A model generated the notes under the pieces. It searched no databases. It was not told where the DNA came from and was given only the letters and a program-made list of their open reading frames with translations. A DNA stretch of 64,000 nucleotides. It comes from Antennarius striatus. Its lineage: Eukaryota; Chordata; Actinopteri; Lophiiformes; Antennariidae. Position numbers and translations under genes: made by a program. Numbering within the stretch: position 1 is the stretch's first letter; each line of letters opens with the position of its first letter. The DNA lies in assembly GCF_040054535.1 (NCBI RefSeq), contig NC_090782.1, forward strand, positions 24,292,501-24,356,500, given 5' to 3'. Below are positions 34,383 to 46,539 of the stretch, piece by piece.

Positions 34383-34649
34383 TCCAGAACCTATGGCAGC
34401 AGATCAGCTAACACAACTACAGCTTCATGGATTGAAAAATTAATTTACTCTCTTGAAAACATGCTGTTACTGTTTTTCTTCAGTGCTTCACTTGTGCTCA
34501 TCATAAGATTGTTGACCAGGTGGCATTGAGGAGGCCTCATCTCAGGAAGGTGGTCAAACCAAACCATGTCTTTGTTATAGGCTCTGAAACAGATCCGGAA
34601 AACGGGTCCAGACCAGAGTCAACTTGCACGGCGGAACGGATCTGGAACG

Positions 34650-34835
34650 AACAAGGACTGCAGATCTAAACCAGTGCGGAGCCAATCTTGATCTGTTCAT
34701 AAAGCAACTCAGCCTTTCGGATCCATTCCAGATCTGTTCTTTTAATAAAGCAGCTCATCCAGTCCGGACCCATTCTGGATCTGTGATTGAAGCAGCTCAG
34801 CCGGCCCAGATCCGTTCCATATCCTTTATTCAAAA
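34650..34835. repeat. Imperfect tandem repeat, period about 44 bp
   Basis: Three to four diverged units containing ATAAAGCAGCTCA-like and GGATCTG/AGATCCG motifs. It has an open plus-strand frame by chance. Confidence 0.6.
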
Positions 34836-34859
34836 TGGCTCATTTGACCATAACTAGCA

Positions 34860-35695
34860 ACAGAAATATCCAAAATCTAGCTGACAAACATCAAGGTTGT
34901 TCTGAAAAAGTTTGAATGCTTCCCTTTACCAGTCTGCCTTTATCAATACATAGTAAGAAATCATTCAATACATTCAAGACTTGAAAATACATAAGACTAT
35001 ATCCTTTAACCCACTCTATGAGTCTGTGGTTAAATTGTCCTGTGTAACAGCATGATAGCTTTGCTACAGCTGAGAGCTATCAATTATCAGTGAGACTCAT
35101 ATCAGAAAAGTGGTCAAAAAATGAAACACAATCATGAATTGTATCCAAAGCATTTTACTGCCATTTCTCTCTGGGCAATCAATTACAAAAGATTATCGTG
35201 AATGAAAACAATCATGACAGGAAGACATGAAAACCAAACATGACAACATTGTGAGATACAGTACATAAGACCACCAAATTTCTTTAACTTGGAATGAAAT
35301 GCATGTTTGATTATGTGTTTTTCAATGGCATCATGACCAAAGTGACTTTTTTATAGCATCTGAAATCACACCAAAAAAATTTCACTCAACATTTCATGAA
35401 CCCCCACAGACACTAGTTGGAGTGTTTTAACAAGATGTGTATAAGCATTGGATTTAAATAGAAATTTTGCTGCCTGACATTAGATGTCCCTATTTAAATT
35501 GTTGACAAAACTCAGAAAATCTCATGTTTGAACAGTGAAGTTTAAGCTATAGCCAGATACCTGTTAGATTAATTAAGTGTAAATTCTGAAAACATGTATA
35601 AACAGTGATCTTTATAACTAATATTATATTGTTCTAATTTACTCTATTTTACTCATTCTGACATGCCAGCTTACCAAACATTCTATAATGAATTT
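34860..35695. other. No recognised feature
   Basis: AT-rich stretch without supportable exons, repeat ends or RNA genes. Confidence 0.4.
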
Positions 35696-37079
35696 TGTTA
35701 CGTGCCATGGGACAAAAGCAAGACTAGGCCTGCCAGCCCTCCATCAAGACCCACCGGACTCTGTGGAATTGGGCATGCATGGATGGAACTGCCACTTCGG
35801 ACTCCTGGCTGGGAAACAGAGGATCCTGGTAGCTAGAGGTCTCCACAAACGGGGACATACCCGTGGTGGTGCTGCTCACCTGGTCCACCCATGAGAGGTG
35901 GGTGGACCAGGTGGCGGGGAGGAGTGAGGCTACACAGTGAAGGGCTGTCTCCAGGTCCTGGTTTGCCTGCTCAGTCTGGCCATTGATCTGAGGGTGATAT
36001 CTGGACAAAACGCTGGTTGGGTTCCCAGTGTCCGACAGAAAGCCTTCGACACTTGAGTGGCGAACTTTGGACCCCTATCTGATACAATGCCCATGGGGAT
36101 TCCGTGGAGCCTGAAAACATGCTGTACCAGGAGGTTAGCGGTCTCTAGGGCCGGGGGGAGTTTGGGGAGGGGAACAAAATGAACTGCCTTAGAGAAGTGG
36201 CCACTATTTTAGACTGGGTGGTAGCGCATGTGGTGAGCTGCTGGTTAAAAAATAATGTGCTTGCAGAGGAAATTGTGCGCATGTGCCTAAATCTCTAGAA
36301 TACCTAGCAGGGATTGGAATGAACGGCTGTGAGTCGACTGGTTCTGCAGCTGGCTGAGTGGGGGTGAGAGACCCGAGGAGGTGGCTGGCGAGAGCTTTTG
36401 TTGATGGCTGCCAGCTGGGTACTCAGCTGAGTCCCATTGGTGGACAGCTGCTACAGGTAATCCCTTACTCACAGCAGCATCATCTCATGTTGGCCGACCA
36501 ATGCTCCTAGTGCTGAGAGTGAGTGCTTGAGACGCTCTGTCTCTGCTGGGCCCATTTTGTTGCCTAGAAGATTCTGTTATGAGCCACGAGGCAAAAGCAA
36601 GGCCAGGACCCCGGATGCAGAGTACAAGAGGAAAATGTTTATTAAGCAAAAAAGTAACAACAGAAAATCACCTTTGAGGGAAAAGCTTGACTAACAAAGT
36701 AACAACAGGGATTCACCTTCTGAGGAATAGAACTAGTTAACAAAATCACCTTTCTCATGGAAATACGTGTGTAGACCAAATACATGAGAATCACAAGAAC
36801 AAAAACTTGCGGCTGGAACGCGTGGCAGGAGACAAGGTCAACAATGTGGCGAGACACAGAGTGCATGACTAGGGAGTCTTCCAGCACTGAACAAAAGGGA
36901 GAGAGTGGCTAAATAGGCCCCAGGTAATCACCCCGATGAAGCTCAGATGTGGAGATCAGGCTTTGCCCACGAGCCAAGACCCTCCTCCTGCCGTGCTCTA
37001 GCACTGCAGAAAGGGAGAAGGAGAGCAGAGCAGAGAAGGTAGAGGAGGAGAAGCAGCTGCAGGCAGAACAATATGACCA
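35696..37079 (-). mobile_element. Internally deleted Ty3/Gypsy element with 5' LTR
   Basis: Read on the minus strand, an LTR lies at about 36575-37079 (TGGTCATATTG ... GGCTCATAACA, with TTTATT at about 36639 giving AATAAA). A Gag start follows (MGPAETERLKHSLSALGALV), then a large deletion, then an integrase fragment ([51 protein letters not shown]) at about 35724-36220. The last 25-30 bp (35696-35724) resemble the 3' end of the same LTR. The 5' LTR ends within the minisatellite of the Ly6 copy 5 last exon. Confidence 0.75.
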
Positions 37080-37089
37080 GAGCAAAAAC

Positions 37090-37625
37090 ACAACCATGGA
37101 AGTTGAATGTATTTTTGTTGTTGTTGTCGTGTTTATACTTGTGCTTGTTCTTGCGCTTGTTGGATTTGTTGTGGTGGTTGGATTTCTTGTGGTTGGATTT
37201 CTTCTCTTGGTGGTACTTGTCCTTGCTGGATTTGCCAGGGTTCAAGTTGTTGTGGTTAGATTTGTCCTGGTTGAACTTGTTGAGGTTGTGCTTGTCGTGG
37301 TTGTGCTTGTCGTAGTTGTGCTTGTCATGGTTGGGCTTGTCATGGTTGGGCTTGTCGTGGTTGGACTTGTCGTGTTTGGACTGGTCGTGTTTGGACTTGT
37401 TGTGGTTGGACTTGTTGTGGTTGGACTTGTCGTGGTTGGACTTGTCGTGGTTGGACTTGTCGTGGTTGGACTTGTTGTGGTTGGCCTTGTCGTGGTTGGA
37501 CTTGTCGTGGTTGTGCTTGTCGTGGTTGGACTTGTCGTGGTTGTGCTTGTCGTGGTTGTTGTTGTGGTGGTTGGATTTGTCATGGTTGTACTTGTCGTGA
37601 TTGGAGTTGTCATGGTTGGAGCCGT
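37090..37625. repeat. Greatly expanded 15-bp minisatellite in Ly6 copy 5 exon 5
   Basis: More than 30 units of 15 bp (plus-strand form CTTGTCGTGGTTGGA). On the minus strand the first roughly 120 codons stay in frame as SPTTT-type pentapeptides. Further on the units degenerate and the frame ends at a TGA at 37242. Regular but contiguous without spacers, so not CRISPR. Confidence 0.92.
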
Positions 37626-38465
37626 ATTACACAGAATGGAGTTACAACAGGTTGTATCATTGACAAAGGATACAGCCATGTTAGCAGGAAGCTGGTTTGA
37701 GCTGTTTGCACACAGGTTGGGAGACATGCAGCCAAGGACTGACTTGGATGTTGATTCTTTGACCGCTGGAATTGAAAAATCAATGTTACTGGACAAACTA
37801 CTGATGATCTTAAGCAGTAATAATTCATAATTTTAACAATGGGAGCACATCAACATAAAACAAACATTAATGAACAGGTCACTGTTTTCCAACATTGGTA
37901 TGCTGTGAGACAACGCCAGGTGTGCTGTGGGAAATCATCCGACTTTGCTCATCTAATCTAATGTAGTCTAATCTAATTTAATCTGATCTAATCTAATTGA
38001 TCTAAAATAACACCATTGTCAGTATCTGTGTCTGCCAATCATTGTAATATACAATGACGTAAACTTGATTTTTATTTTTTTGTGCATTTTTTTTTTGAGA
38101 CTGAAGGAACTCAAGAGCGACTAAACTTTCAATGACCTGTGCCTGTATTTTATTTTATTATGTGTTGTTTTTATGTCCTGTAATTTTTTCTGGTAAATCT
38201 TAGCAAATATTACTTTCATATTTAGAGTAGTAATGACATTTAAATGACCTCAAATTGTGATTATAGATTGAAATTTAATAAATTACAGTTAACAAACAAT
38301 TCAACTTCTGAACAACCTTTCAGAATCAGTTGTGTTTGTGTGTTGAAGACTAGATGTACATTTGTCACCTGGTTCAAGGATGCTGGTAAAGACAGTTTAT
38401 GAAAGAATAACTTAAACTTTACGGTGAACATAGCAGGAATGAGAGCATGAGAGTCTTCATCTATA

Positions 38466-39290
38466 ACTTATTCATTCATTCATTTTCCTGACTGCTTCAT
38501 ACGCTTGTGCGGGTCACGGGGTACTGTAGCATCAAGACTCACTGAGCTCCTCTCTCCTGCTTCTTCTCTCTGACCCTCTCTTTTACTCCTCCTCCTCTCT
38601 GACCTCTCTCTGCTCTCTGCTCCTAACTCAATTTCTTCCCTGGAGTCTGTGTGCTCTATGTCCTCACAGGTTTTTATGAGGTTCAACCCTCATCTGCCCA
38701 TCCGCTGTGGGCCTGCTCCTCCAAGCCCACCAGTATCACCCCTCATTTATCCATCAGCTGGGGTCCTGCTGCCTTTCTTCCTCTGTGCCAACCTACAGTT
38801 ATCCATGGAGCTGTAATTGTGCCTTGAATTAACCAACCACATGATGGGGAACATGTATTGAAGGCAACAACCCAGGAGTCGGTGAAAGCAGCCTGACTTT
38901 CCCATCCCAAATTCAGCGCCTGCATCAAATCGTCTAACTATAGCTATCTGGCCTATCTGCCACTCTCTCTCTGTCTCTCTCTTTGTCTTAACCTGTCCTT
39001 ATCTTCATTTTACTTCTTTTCCACCCAACCGGTCAAGGCGGATGCCCTCCCAAAAGGGTCTGGGTCCGGCCTGGAGTTTCTTCCTCAACAAGGGAGATTT
39101 TCCCCGCCACTGTCGCTTATGCTTGCTCTGGAGGGTTCCGTTGGGTTTTTTCTGTCTTGTAAAATGCTTTAAAATGTCTGTTGCCATGATTAAGCACTAT
39201 ATAAATAAACCCTGATTGACTGATTGAACCTATCCCAGTTGGGCGTAAGGTGGGCCAAACCCTGGGCGCGCACCGCGGACTACAACTTGT
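38466..39290. mobile_element. Nested retroelement tails inside Ly6 copy 5
   Basis: A SINE-like body starts at 38466 (CATTCATTCATTTTCCTG, GCGGGTCACGGGGTACTG) and resumes at about 39230 (TATCCCAGTTGGGCGTAAGG, CGCACCGCGGAC). Between them lies a LINE 3' end in plus orientation with CCGCCACTGTCGC and the terminal GCACTATATAAATAAACC at about 39196. I cannot assign its clade. Confidence 0.55.
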
Positions 39291-39625
39291 TAATGTCTCT
39301 AAAAGTCTCACTGGATCCTTGAAAGCAGCGGTCTTGTATTCCCCTACAATGGACTTGTTCAGTGCATTGAGCATCGAGATAACATGTCAGGTTGTTTGTT
39401 GACTGAATCATAAGAACTGAAACAGAACAAAACACCATTTACCAGAGGAACATAGAACACTGATGAGAATTAACTATTTTTACTCATTCATACTTACTGG
39501 GAGAAGATCCAGATTATCTGTGTTGCAGAATTCAAAAATTATGTCTGAACTGACATTACCAATGTTGAATGAAAATGACTGAGAGCCTGAGGTTGGGAAT
39601 ATGACAGATGATGCATATCCCTCCT

Positions 39626-40490
39626 CATTCTGTGGCGGATACATGGATAAATGGATGGATGATGGTACATCATTTGATTGCTTTCTTAATATTTTAATTC
39701 ACAGTAACTATGTTGAGCAAAACCAGAAAGTGGTCAGACAAATATGTGCAACGTGAATTTACATGCACTTTATAACGGGAACGTGATGGGAGTCAGCGTT
39801 CTGCAGGATTTGCAATGTCAAGTTGAGCAACTCTAGTCTGGTGCTGTCAAAAATAAAGGAACACTTCCTTAATCTGTGGAAAACAAAAGAAACAGACTGT
39901 GCTGTGAAAATGACATCAGAGTAACACTTGCCAAGGTGAAGCCACACATATCTGAACTGGTCTGTCAATAACAACAGCAGAAGTCACACTGATTTGCAGG
40001 TAGGTCATTTCATGTAAGTTCATACACTGTCTTGGTTTTGTTCTTTGAAAAAGGTGACATTAATGCACAATTCATCAAATACACCAATAAAACATATACT
40101 TATGTCTTAAATTTGAAAAAAAAAAAAAGCATTTTTTTTTTTACTAAAGAAGGGTTCGGTGAGTGAGCACATGAAACCAGCAGGGTTCGGTACCTCCAAC
40201 AAGGTTAAGAACCACTGAGGTAGAGCTATCGAAAAGGTAAGGCAGAATGGTAATATAAAAAAAAACAAACAGGCAAACCATACACTTAAAGATGATACTG
40301 ACACTGACTAGGTAAAGGCTGCATTGTGACCAAAAGGCTAGAACAAACTGGCAACAAGACAAGACACAACGGGGGACTGTAAGCAGGACTGACGGTAGTG
40401 ATACGTCACAGGTGCAGCAGACACAATCAAACATTTTGTGGATGAGGATGGGTGGGAAAGACAGGAGTAGGCAGTGACAAACAACTGAAT
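39626..40490. other. Sequence replacing exon 2 of Ly6 copy 5, not recognised
   Basis: It begins with a short GGAT-rich run (39644-39660) and contains no exon or repeat end that I can assign. It stands where exon 2 and its introns should be. Confidence 0.4.
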
Positions 40491-40569
40491 CAGGCTTCAA
40501 ATACAAGTTACAGTTACCTGAGCCTGAGAGAGTCCAGGCGAGAGCCAGAAAAAGGACCAGCTTCATCAT

Positions 40570-41800
40570 GATGAGGAGGACACTACTGGAGATAGAGATA
40601 CTTGACTTCTCCTGCACTTTAATATCCAGGTGTTGAGAACAGACAGACTGATACCCAACTAACAAACTAACAGGGAAACACTTGAAACCTGGAGGCTGTT
40701 CCTTATTTAACCAATCAGCAACTGAAGTGGTTGTAACCACAAATTCCATTCTAAATCTGAATATTTTCTGTTGAATAATATGATCAAAATCAAAAACTAT
40801 AATTGATTAGTGTCCAAACTATTCTTAAAAATTCTTTTTTAAATTGTTTTCTGGCTTTTTGTATCTTTTAATCATTATCTTTAATCTTGGTGCAAGGGTT
40901 CCACCATGGTGTACTGACGTTGCGCCCGGAGTGTACCCTGCCTCACACCCCCTGTCCACTGGGATAGGCTCCAGCAACCCCGCGACCCATGTCTGCAAAA
41001 GAAGTGGGTAAAGAAAATGAATAAATTTCAAAATGTAATTTCTCCTTGCGGGGATCAATAAAGTATACTTCTTCTTATTCTTCTTCTAAATGAATGAACA
41101 AGGGTTCCTTAAGTCCAAATCCAGCACAATGGCATCTGCTATAAAGAATTGCATCACTTTAGTTTGTAATTTACCATTTTGTCATTTCACGTTTGAAGCT
41201 CGCTTACGTGGGAGATTGCTGTAAAAAAATCCAGAACATCTTGATTTGGCTGAACCCGGTAATAAAGACGGAAGAACAGCATTCAGGACGACATTCCTGA
41301 GGAGATGGCAGATTAGTTCACCTCTTTAGGTAAAACCTCTCTCAGTCCGCCTATTCTTTATAGACAAAGCTTCCGGGTGTCACATCAAACAGTCATAGAC
41401 CACAAAGACAAAACAAAAATGTTTCGTCTTTGTCATAGATAAAGAACTCAGTGACAAAAGATGACTTGGAAAAAACCAACTATCCAAGCAGTTTGTTGCT
41501 GTAGAGGTAAGTTGATCCACAAGTCTGATGTTGTCATTGCAAAGGCTCGGTCGGTCACCTGTGGGAACATCCAGTGACCTCAAAGATCTAACTGCAGTTA
41601 GGATGTCTAACAAGAAATCAATAAGGAGGTGCCAAAATACAAGCAATAAAATTTTTAAATTGATCGAAAAGTGGATACAAAGCCAAACCTAGAGGGGCAT
41701 GATTGTTGATTTTAAACCAGACTGAAATGTTTCAGAAATATTAACATTACATACTAAAAAAGGAGGATTCGACTATCAAAACCAGCCTCTAGGAGGTCCT
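40570..41800 (-). repeat. 5' flank of Ly6 copy 5 with a SINE-like insertion
   Basis: The promoter block at about 40665-40715 (minus strand GCTGATTGGTTAAATAAGG) is present. A plus-strand SINE/LINE tail lies at about 40880-41095 (TGACGTTGCGCCCGG, ATAGGCTCCAGCAACCCCGC, then a TTCTTCTTATTC tail). Upstream landmarks of the unit resume at about 41100. Confidence 0.5.
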
Positions 41801-43069
41801 TGGACAGTGACGCAACAGACGCCTGGCCTGTTTTTTAGTTATTATTTTTTCACGGATATATGCATTGTCGTGTGGACAATAGGCCTGATCACAGGAAAAC
41901 TTTTCAAAATACCCGCCTACATGTGGACATGGCCTCACTCTCCTGTTGACTTTTGTTTGGATGATCAGGGAGTCATCTTAGTGAGAGTCAATACGTGATC
42001 AAATCACCTGCTTTTACATGTGTCACTCCTGGAATTTCTGGTTAAACAGAAACTGTCTTCACAGTTTAATTCGTCACTTGTAAGTTTGATCTGACAAGAT
42101 AATCCTTGCTGACTTCTCTGAAGTACGAATCGGATCAGGGCTTAGGTTAGAAAATATGTCTGAAATGTATTTCAGCTCCGCTGTCATAACTCATGCCAAG
42201 CTTCTCACGCTATTGCTTCTGAGTTATTTTCTATTGCATCCCCCCTAGAAAGACGAAAATAATTTGTGCTCCCCCCCACACTCTCCGCCGCAACTATAAA
42301 TAATACTGTATAATTTTTCTAGAAAATTGTTATAATTGTTCTGCATAACATTGCATCCTTATAACATTTAAGAAAACAAAAACGAAAAAAAAAATAGTAT
42401 AATTTATAACAAAGAGTAATTTTAATAACATTCTTTTTAGTCTATAACAGGAAACATTTTGAGTGCATCAATTTGCCTGAAAATGTAAACGTTTCTGACT
42501 AACTTATTGCACCACTTATATGATTCTGAAAAATAAAACAAAATAAAATCAATAGATGAAATAATATTCAAATTCACTTCAGTAACATTAATTGATATCG
42601 TCTCGATGTCCCTTTGATTGATCACATTCAGTCCCGTTCATGTACCTGGTCGTGTCTCTGCTGCCTGCTCATTTTCCTCTTTTCTGCTAATTTTACATTT
42701 TTGCTCCACTGCCTTCAGTTTTCATGTCCACACTTCTGTTTTCAGCCTCAGCATTCAATTTGTTGATTATTACAATTTGTCTGATTTTGCTTTTTGTGGT
42801 CCTGATGTTTTGCCAATAGAAAACCTTACAGAATTCTCTGGCCAAAAATGGACCCCCTGGATTCAGACCATCTTCACTCCAGCTTCAATGTACTGTGTTC
42901 TCCTCCAACACATTAAAGATGTGTTAGAGAAAACTGGCATGTCATATACCGATGGCTTTCACCTTTAGCCAGTTAGGATCGGCTCCAACATGATGATGAT
43001 AAATGAATTGAGTAGAAATCTGCTGATCAGGGGAAAATTACCATTTTTGGGGTTCATGTATCCTCTGAA
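41801..43069. other. Intergenic DNA, possible LTR leader
   Basis: At 42836-42856 TCTCTGGCCAAAAATGGACCC resembles the leader and Gag start next to the LTR at 57636. The preceding 220 bp could be a decayed LTR, but I cannot define ends. The rest is AT-rich and unassigned. Confidence 0.3.
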
Positions 43070-43612
43070 CTGTTTAAATTAGTCTTGTTTTCACAGTTGC
43101 ATTTCTTCTTTAGAGTAAAATTAAGTGATTTACAGTAAATGTTATTTGACCCATATGATCTCACCTTACTGAGGGTGTGGTCCTGGTGACTGATAATCTG
43201 TTTGATCCAATGAAGTCAAATCACTTCAATAAAAGCAGCAAACAAACACTGTTCAGAAAGAATTTATTATATTATTATTAGATTAATAATCCAGAGTGTA
43301 CAAGGAGACGGGACCTTATCAATAACATCACAACATAACAGAATGATGAGACAAAATACTTTGAGATATGTGTTAGGTTTCAGTCCTGCAGCCCGAGCCC
43401 AGGTCCAAAAAAAAAAATCCAGCCCGACCCGACCCAAGCCCGAGGGTATTAAAGCCTGACCCGACCCAAACGTAATTATTGACGTGTTGAGCCCGACCCG
43501 AATGTCAGGCCAGGTCGGGCTTAAGATCTTACTTCTATCCCTGACTGATTATTGTTAAAGTGTGATAATAGTGGATACATATGAGGACTTGCTGGTGAAG
43601 TTCCTACTTGTT
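43070..43612 (-). repeat. 3' flank of Ly6 copy 6 with a GC-rich insertion
   Basis: Duplicated 3' block as in other units, broken at about 43388-43525 by a segment of repeated CCCGACCCGA motifs with a GTCGGGCTT end. Part of the normal 3' flank is missing around it. Confidence 0.55.
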
Positions 43613-45799
43613 CTAGAAGAGATGAAAGAGTCCCAGGAGCAGAGGGATCAAACCCAGACTGACGGAGAGAGCATCACTGGTGGTTGGAGCCGTATTACAC
43701 AGACTGGAGTCACAACAGGTTGTATCAGTGCTGAACAACAGTGTCATGTTGGGAGGACTCTGGTTCGTTCTGATTGGACTCAGGTTGTCAGACGTGCAGC
43801 CGAAGACGGGCATGAATGTTGATTGTATGACCGCTAGAAATGAAAAATCAATGTTGCTGGACAAACTACTGTTGATCTCAAACAACAATAATTTATCATG
43901 TAAATTTCAACAACACAAAAGAATTTGCTCAATCGCTGGTGTGAGAACACCAGGGATGCTGCAGGAGATAAGACAATGCTGCTTAATTGGTCTAAAAATA
44001 TGCCTTTGTCAAGTATATGTGTCTGTCATTAAGAATAATCATATGTAACAGGATTGTTAATGTGTTTGAAATACGTCAAAATTATTTTGTATTACGGTTA
44101 CAGTATTTTCCGCACTATAAGGCGCACTGGACTATAAGGCGCACCCTCAATAATTTGTTTGTTCTGTAATTTATTTCATATATAAGGCACACCGGATTAT
44201 AAGGCGCACACAATAAAAAATGAATAACAGCAGCGGCTGTAGTTGCGCAATCCGTCCACTAGATAGAGCTGTGCTGCTCAGGCAGTAATGATTGCATTCA
44301 TGACTTCCTGACTACCTCTGAATGGCCCCTATTGTTATGTCACTGATACATTCTGAGCCTCATCAAGGAAACCTGATCACTTGATCACTTTGCCATCTTA
44401 GAAAGAAGTCAACACGCATGTTAAAAAACCTGACATTAAAAACTGGTTAAATTCATCACGAGTGCAGTCAGTGCCAACAGAGCGGATTATTTCCTGATCT
44501 GAAGTTCGAAGCAGATATTTAAGCTCCGACGTTCGTCTTCGTTTATTAATTAAACATTGTTTCGATCAATCGGTAGCCCAGTCGGAGGTGAGGTGCAGCT
44601 ATTTGCTGCTGTGTGTCCTAAACAATTTTTTAACTAGTTTTACTCCTAGAACTGACTTTAACGTCGGTGTCTCACCGCCGTGAATCTCACCGCACGTCGC
44701 TGCAGACAGAATACACAAGCCTGAATGCTCCCCCCCCAGAGCTATCAACTACATTTGTTAATCAATGCAGCACACCCGTTGGCACCTTTGTCTAGCAGTG
44801 ACTCTGCTCTTGGAATTTCAGAAAAGGCTGGAAGTTCATCTTTGAGGGTCTTTCGTTCACCTTGATGCCAGTTTCTCCGTGTGTTTCCACAGACTAATAG
44901 AATGGACCGTCACTAGATTCCAGATGACAGCACAATGGGGTTTTTAAGACCAATTCAGTTTAAAGTGGGTTATTTCTGACGCCAAATGGTTAGGAAATAC
45001 TGAGATCAGTCAGTCAGTCAGACTTTATTAATAGAATTGTTGAAAGTTCCTCATGTTTTGCTGTAACCACCGGTGCTCCTACAGTCTGCTCTACCTTCTG
45101 AGAGCAGCTCAGTCAGAGGCGGGACTTCGGTGATGCCCCTTGACTACCGTTGTTAGGGGGCGTGGGCCCGAGTGCCTTGTGAGGGGGCTCCTCTGGTGGC
45201 GGAGTGCGGCATGACTGGCGGTCAGACTGCCGGCTTTTTTTCAGCGATCATGTTTTTAACCAATATTAATATGAATATTAATCCATATATAAAACGCACC
45301 GGATTATAAGGCGCACTACGGGTTTCTGAGATAATTTTAGGCTTTTAGGTGCGCCTTATAGTGCAGAAAATACTGTAATCTATGCAAGGCTCTATGCAAT
45401 TTTCCCTCTGGTGTAATGTGGTGTAATGTCGCCCTCTGGTGGCAGGTGGGGTCTATATCAGCGACAGGAAACGGGCAGTGCGTTTCTCTTTTGCGCTGCT
45501 GCATTTCCTGTTATGGGAGCTGTGTTACATGAGCCATACACAGTCACCACCAACCACCTGTGTGGTTGTTGTTGTCGTTGTTGTCGTTGTTTAACAGAAT
45601 AGGCAATAAACTCTATCAACCTGAGAGAAGTTGTGCTGTCATCAGTCTGCTGGGAGTGGGCCAGAATAGAGGGGTTGCATATGTACGTTGTTGTAATCTA
45701 CAGCACAGACACTCAACAATGGCTTAAATCTGTCGTCTCAAAGTCTCACCGGATCCTTGAAGGCAGCGGTCCTGTGTTCCCCTACACTGGACTTGTTCA
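43613..45799 (-). pseudogene. Ly6/uPAR copy 6 remnant (exon 5 and part of exon 4)
   Basis: Exon 5 (43613-43833) is open and encodes AVIQSTFMPVFGCTSDNL, CCDSSLCNTAPTTSDALS and the GPI signal [17 protein letters not shown], with no stalk repeat. One conserved cysteine is lost (NLSP where other copies have NLCP). Only the 3' half of exon 4 remains (45750-45799, GIQ-type segment now GTQDRCLQGS, donor GTGAGA). Exons 1-3 are absent. A TA-flanked transposon (44101-45375) sits in the intron between the two exon pieces. Confidence 0.8.
44101..45375. mobile_element. TA-flanked terminal-inverted-repeat transposon, non-coding
   Basis: Left end CAGTATTTTCCGCACTATAA and right end TTATAGTGCAGAAAATACTG are near-perfect inverted repeats, and each is flanked by TA (44099-44100 and 45376-45377). 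The subterminal motif ATAAGGCGCAC is repeated at 44118, 44135, 44183, 44200 and, inverted/direct, near 45307. The TA duplication points to the Tc1/mariner/pogo superfamily. No transposase frame is left in 1275 bp, so it is non-autonomous. Confidence 0.75.
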
Positions 45800-46539
45800 T
45801 CAGTGGAACAAGACCAGTGGAACAAGAGTCAGTATGGGTATGAGTTAGAGAGATAGCGACAACAGGAGTTAATGGATGACATGAGAAAATAAATCCATAT
45901 TTTAATCACAAAAGCCACCATAAAGTTCTGACTTGTAAACAAACCATCCGCCGCAGCGGGTCACGGAACTTGTAAACCATTCACTTTAAAATGTGAATGC
46001 TAGCGGGGTACAATTTACAGCAGTTTCATGTCTCATAGGACAGACTTCACATTAAGTGGTTGTCCCTAAGTCATCAGATTACAGTCCTCCATCAGCATTC
46101 AAAAACTGCAACAGAAACACGGCATTCACCACAGTATCAGTAACCCAATGGTTTATTAACAGAAGCTGTAAATAGATGATTATCAGACAAGTCATTTACC
46201 ATTAAATCAATTTTTAATTTTATTTCCAACAAATCAAAAACATCAACAATTCTGTGTGTGACTCTTTGTGGTTGTTACTAACCTGAAAATAGTTGACTGC
46301 CTGTGACCGCCCCGCTCCAGCAGTCATGTGGATGGCGAGCATTCCTATGAGCCACCAATGGATCTGTCGCCACCTACTGGTAAAGACAGGCTATAACACT
46401 AAAGTAAATAAAAATAGAATTAACAAGAACCAATGCAGTCACAGACTGCAACATCCCGCAACATCCCTGAATTAAAATGTTTACCCTGACCTACTTGCAT
46501 AGGTCAAAGATCAAAGCTAGTGTTCTAGTGTTCAGAGAA
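45800..46539. other. No recognised gene; short SINE fragment
   Basis: A small piece CATCCGCCGCAGCGGGTCACGG at about 45947 matches the SINE-like family. The rest is unassigned. Confidence 0.4.

Larger units (their letters stand above)
37242..40569 (-). pseudogene. Ly6/uPAR copy 5, decayed, with giant Thr/Ser/Pro stalk
   Basis: Exon 1 (40518-40569, MMKLVLFLALAWTLSGS), part of exon 3 (from the donor at about 39499 up to about 39625), exon 4 (39312-39416) and exon 5 (37242-37765) are recognisable. Exon 2 is missing between 39630 and 40517, and the 5' part of exon 3 is replaced by unrelated sequence. In exon 3 conserved cysteines are lost (GYASSV for GCASS, EFCNT for ECCNT). In exon 4 NLTCC has become NLTCY. 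Exon 5 still encodes LGCMSPNLCANSS and CCNSILCNT, then about 125 residues of SPTTT-type repeats. No GPI signal is reached because the array runs into the Gypsy LTR at 37079. It cannot make a normal LU protein. Confidence 0.82.

Noticed and set aside
37090-37625. Regular repeats that might be a CRISPR array
   Set aside because: Units are 15 bp, contiguous and without spacers, inside a coding exon of a vertebrate genome.
36949-37830. 293-codon valine/leucine-rich plus-strand frame that looks like a membrane protein
   Set aside because: It is the antisense of the 15-bp minisatellite in Ly6 copy 5. A 15-bp unit without stops stays open in several frames, and splice signals and cysteines support the minus strand.
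41807-42968. Short plus-strand frames near 41.8 and 42.6 kb as genes
   Set aside because: No recognisable motif. The second overlaps a possible Gypsy leader, which is itself too weak to call firmly.
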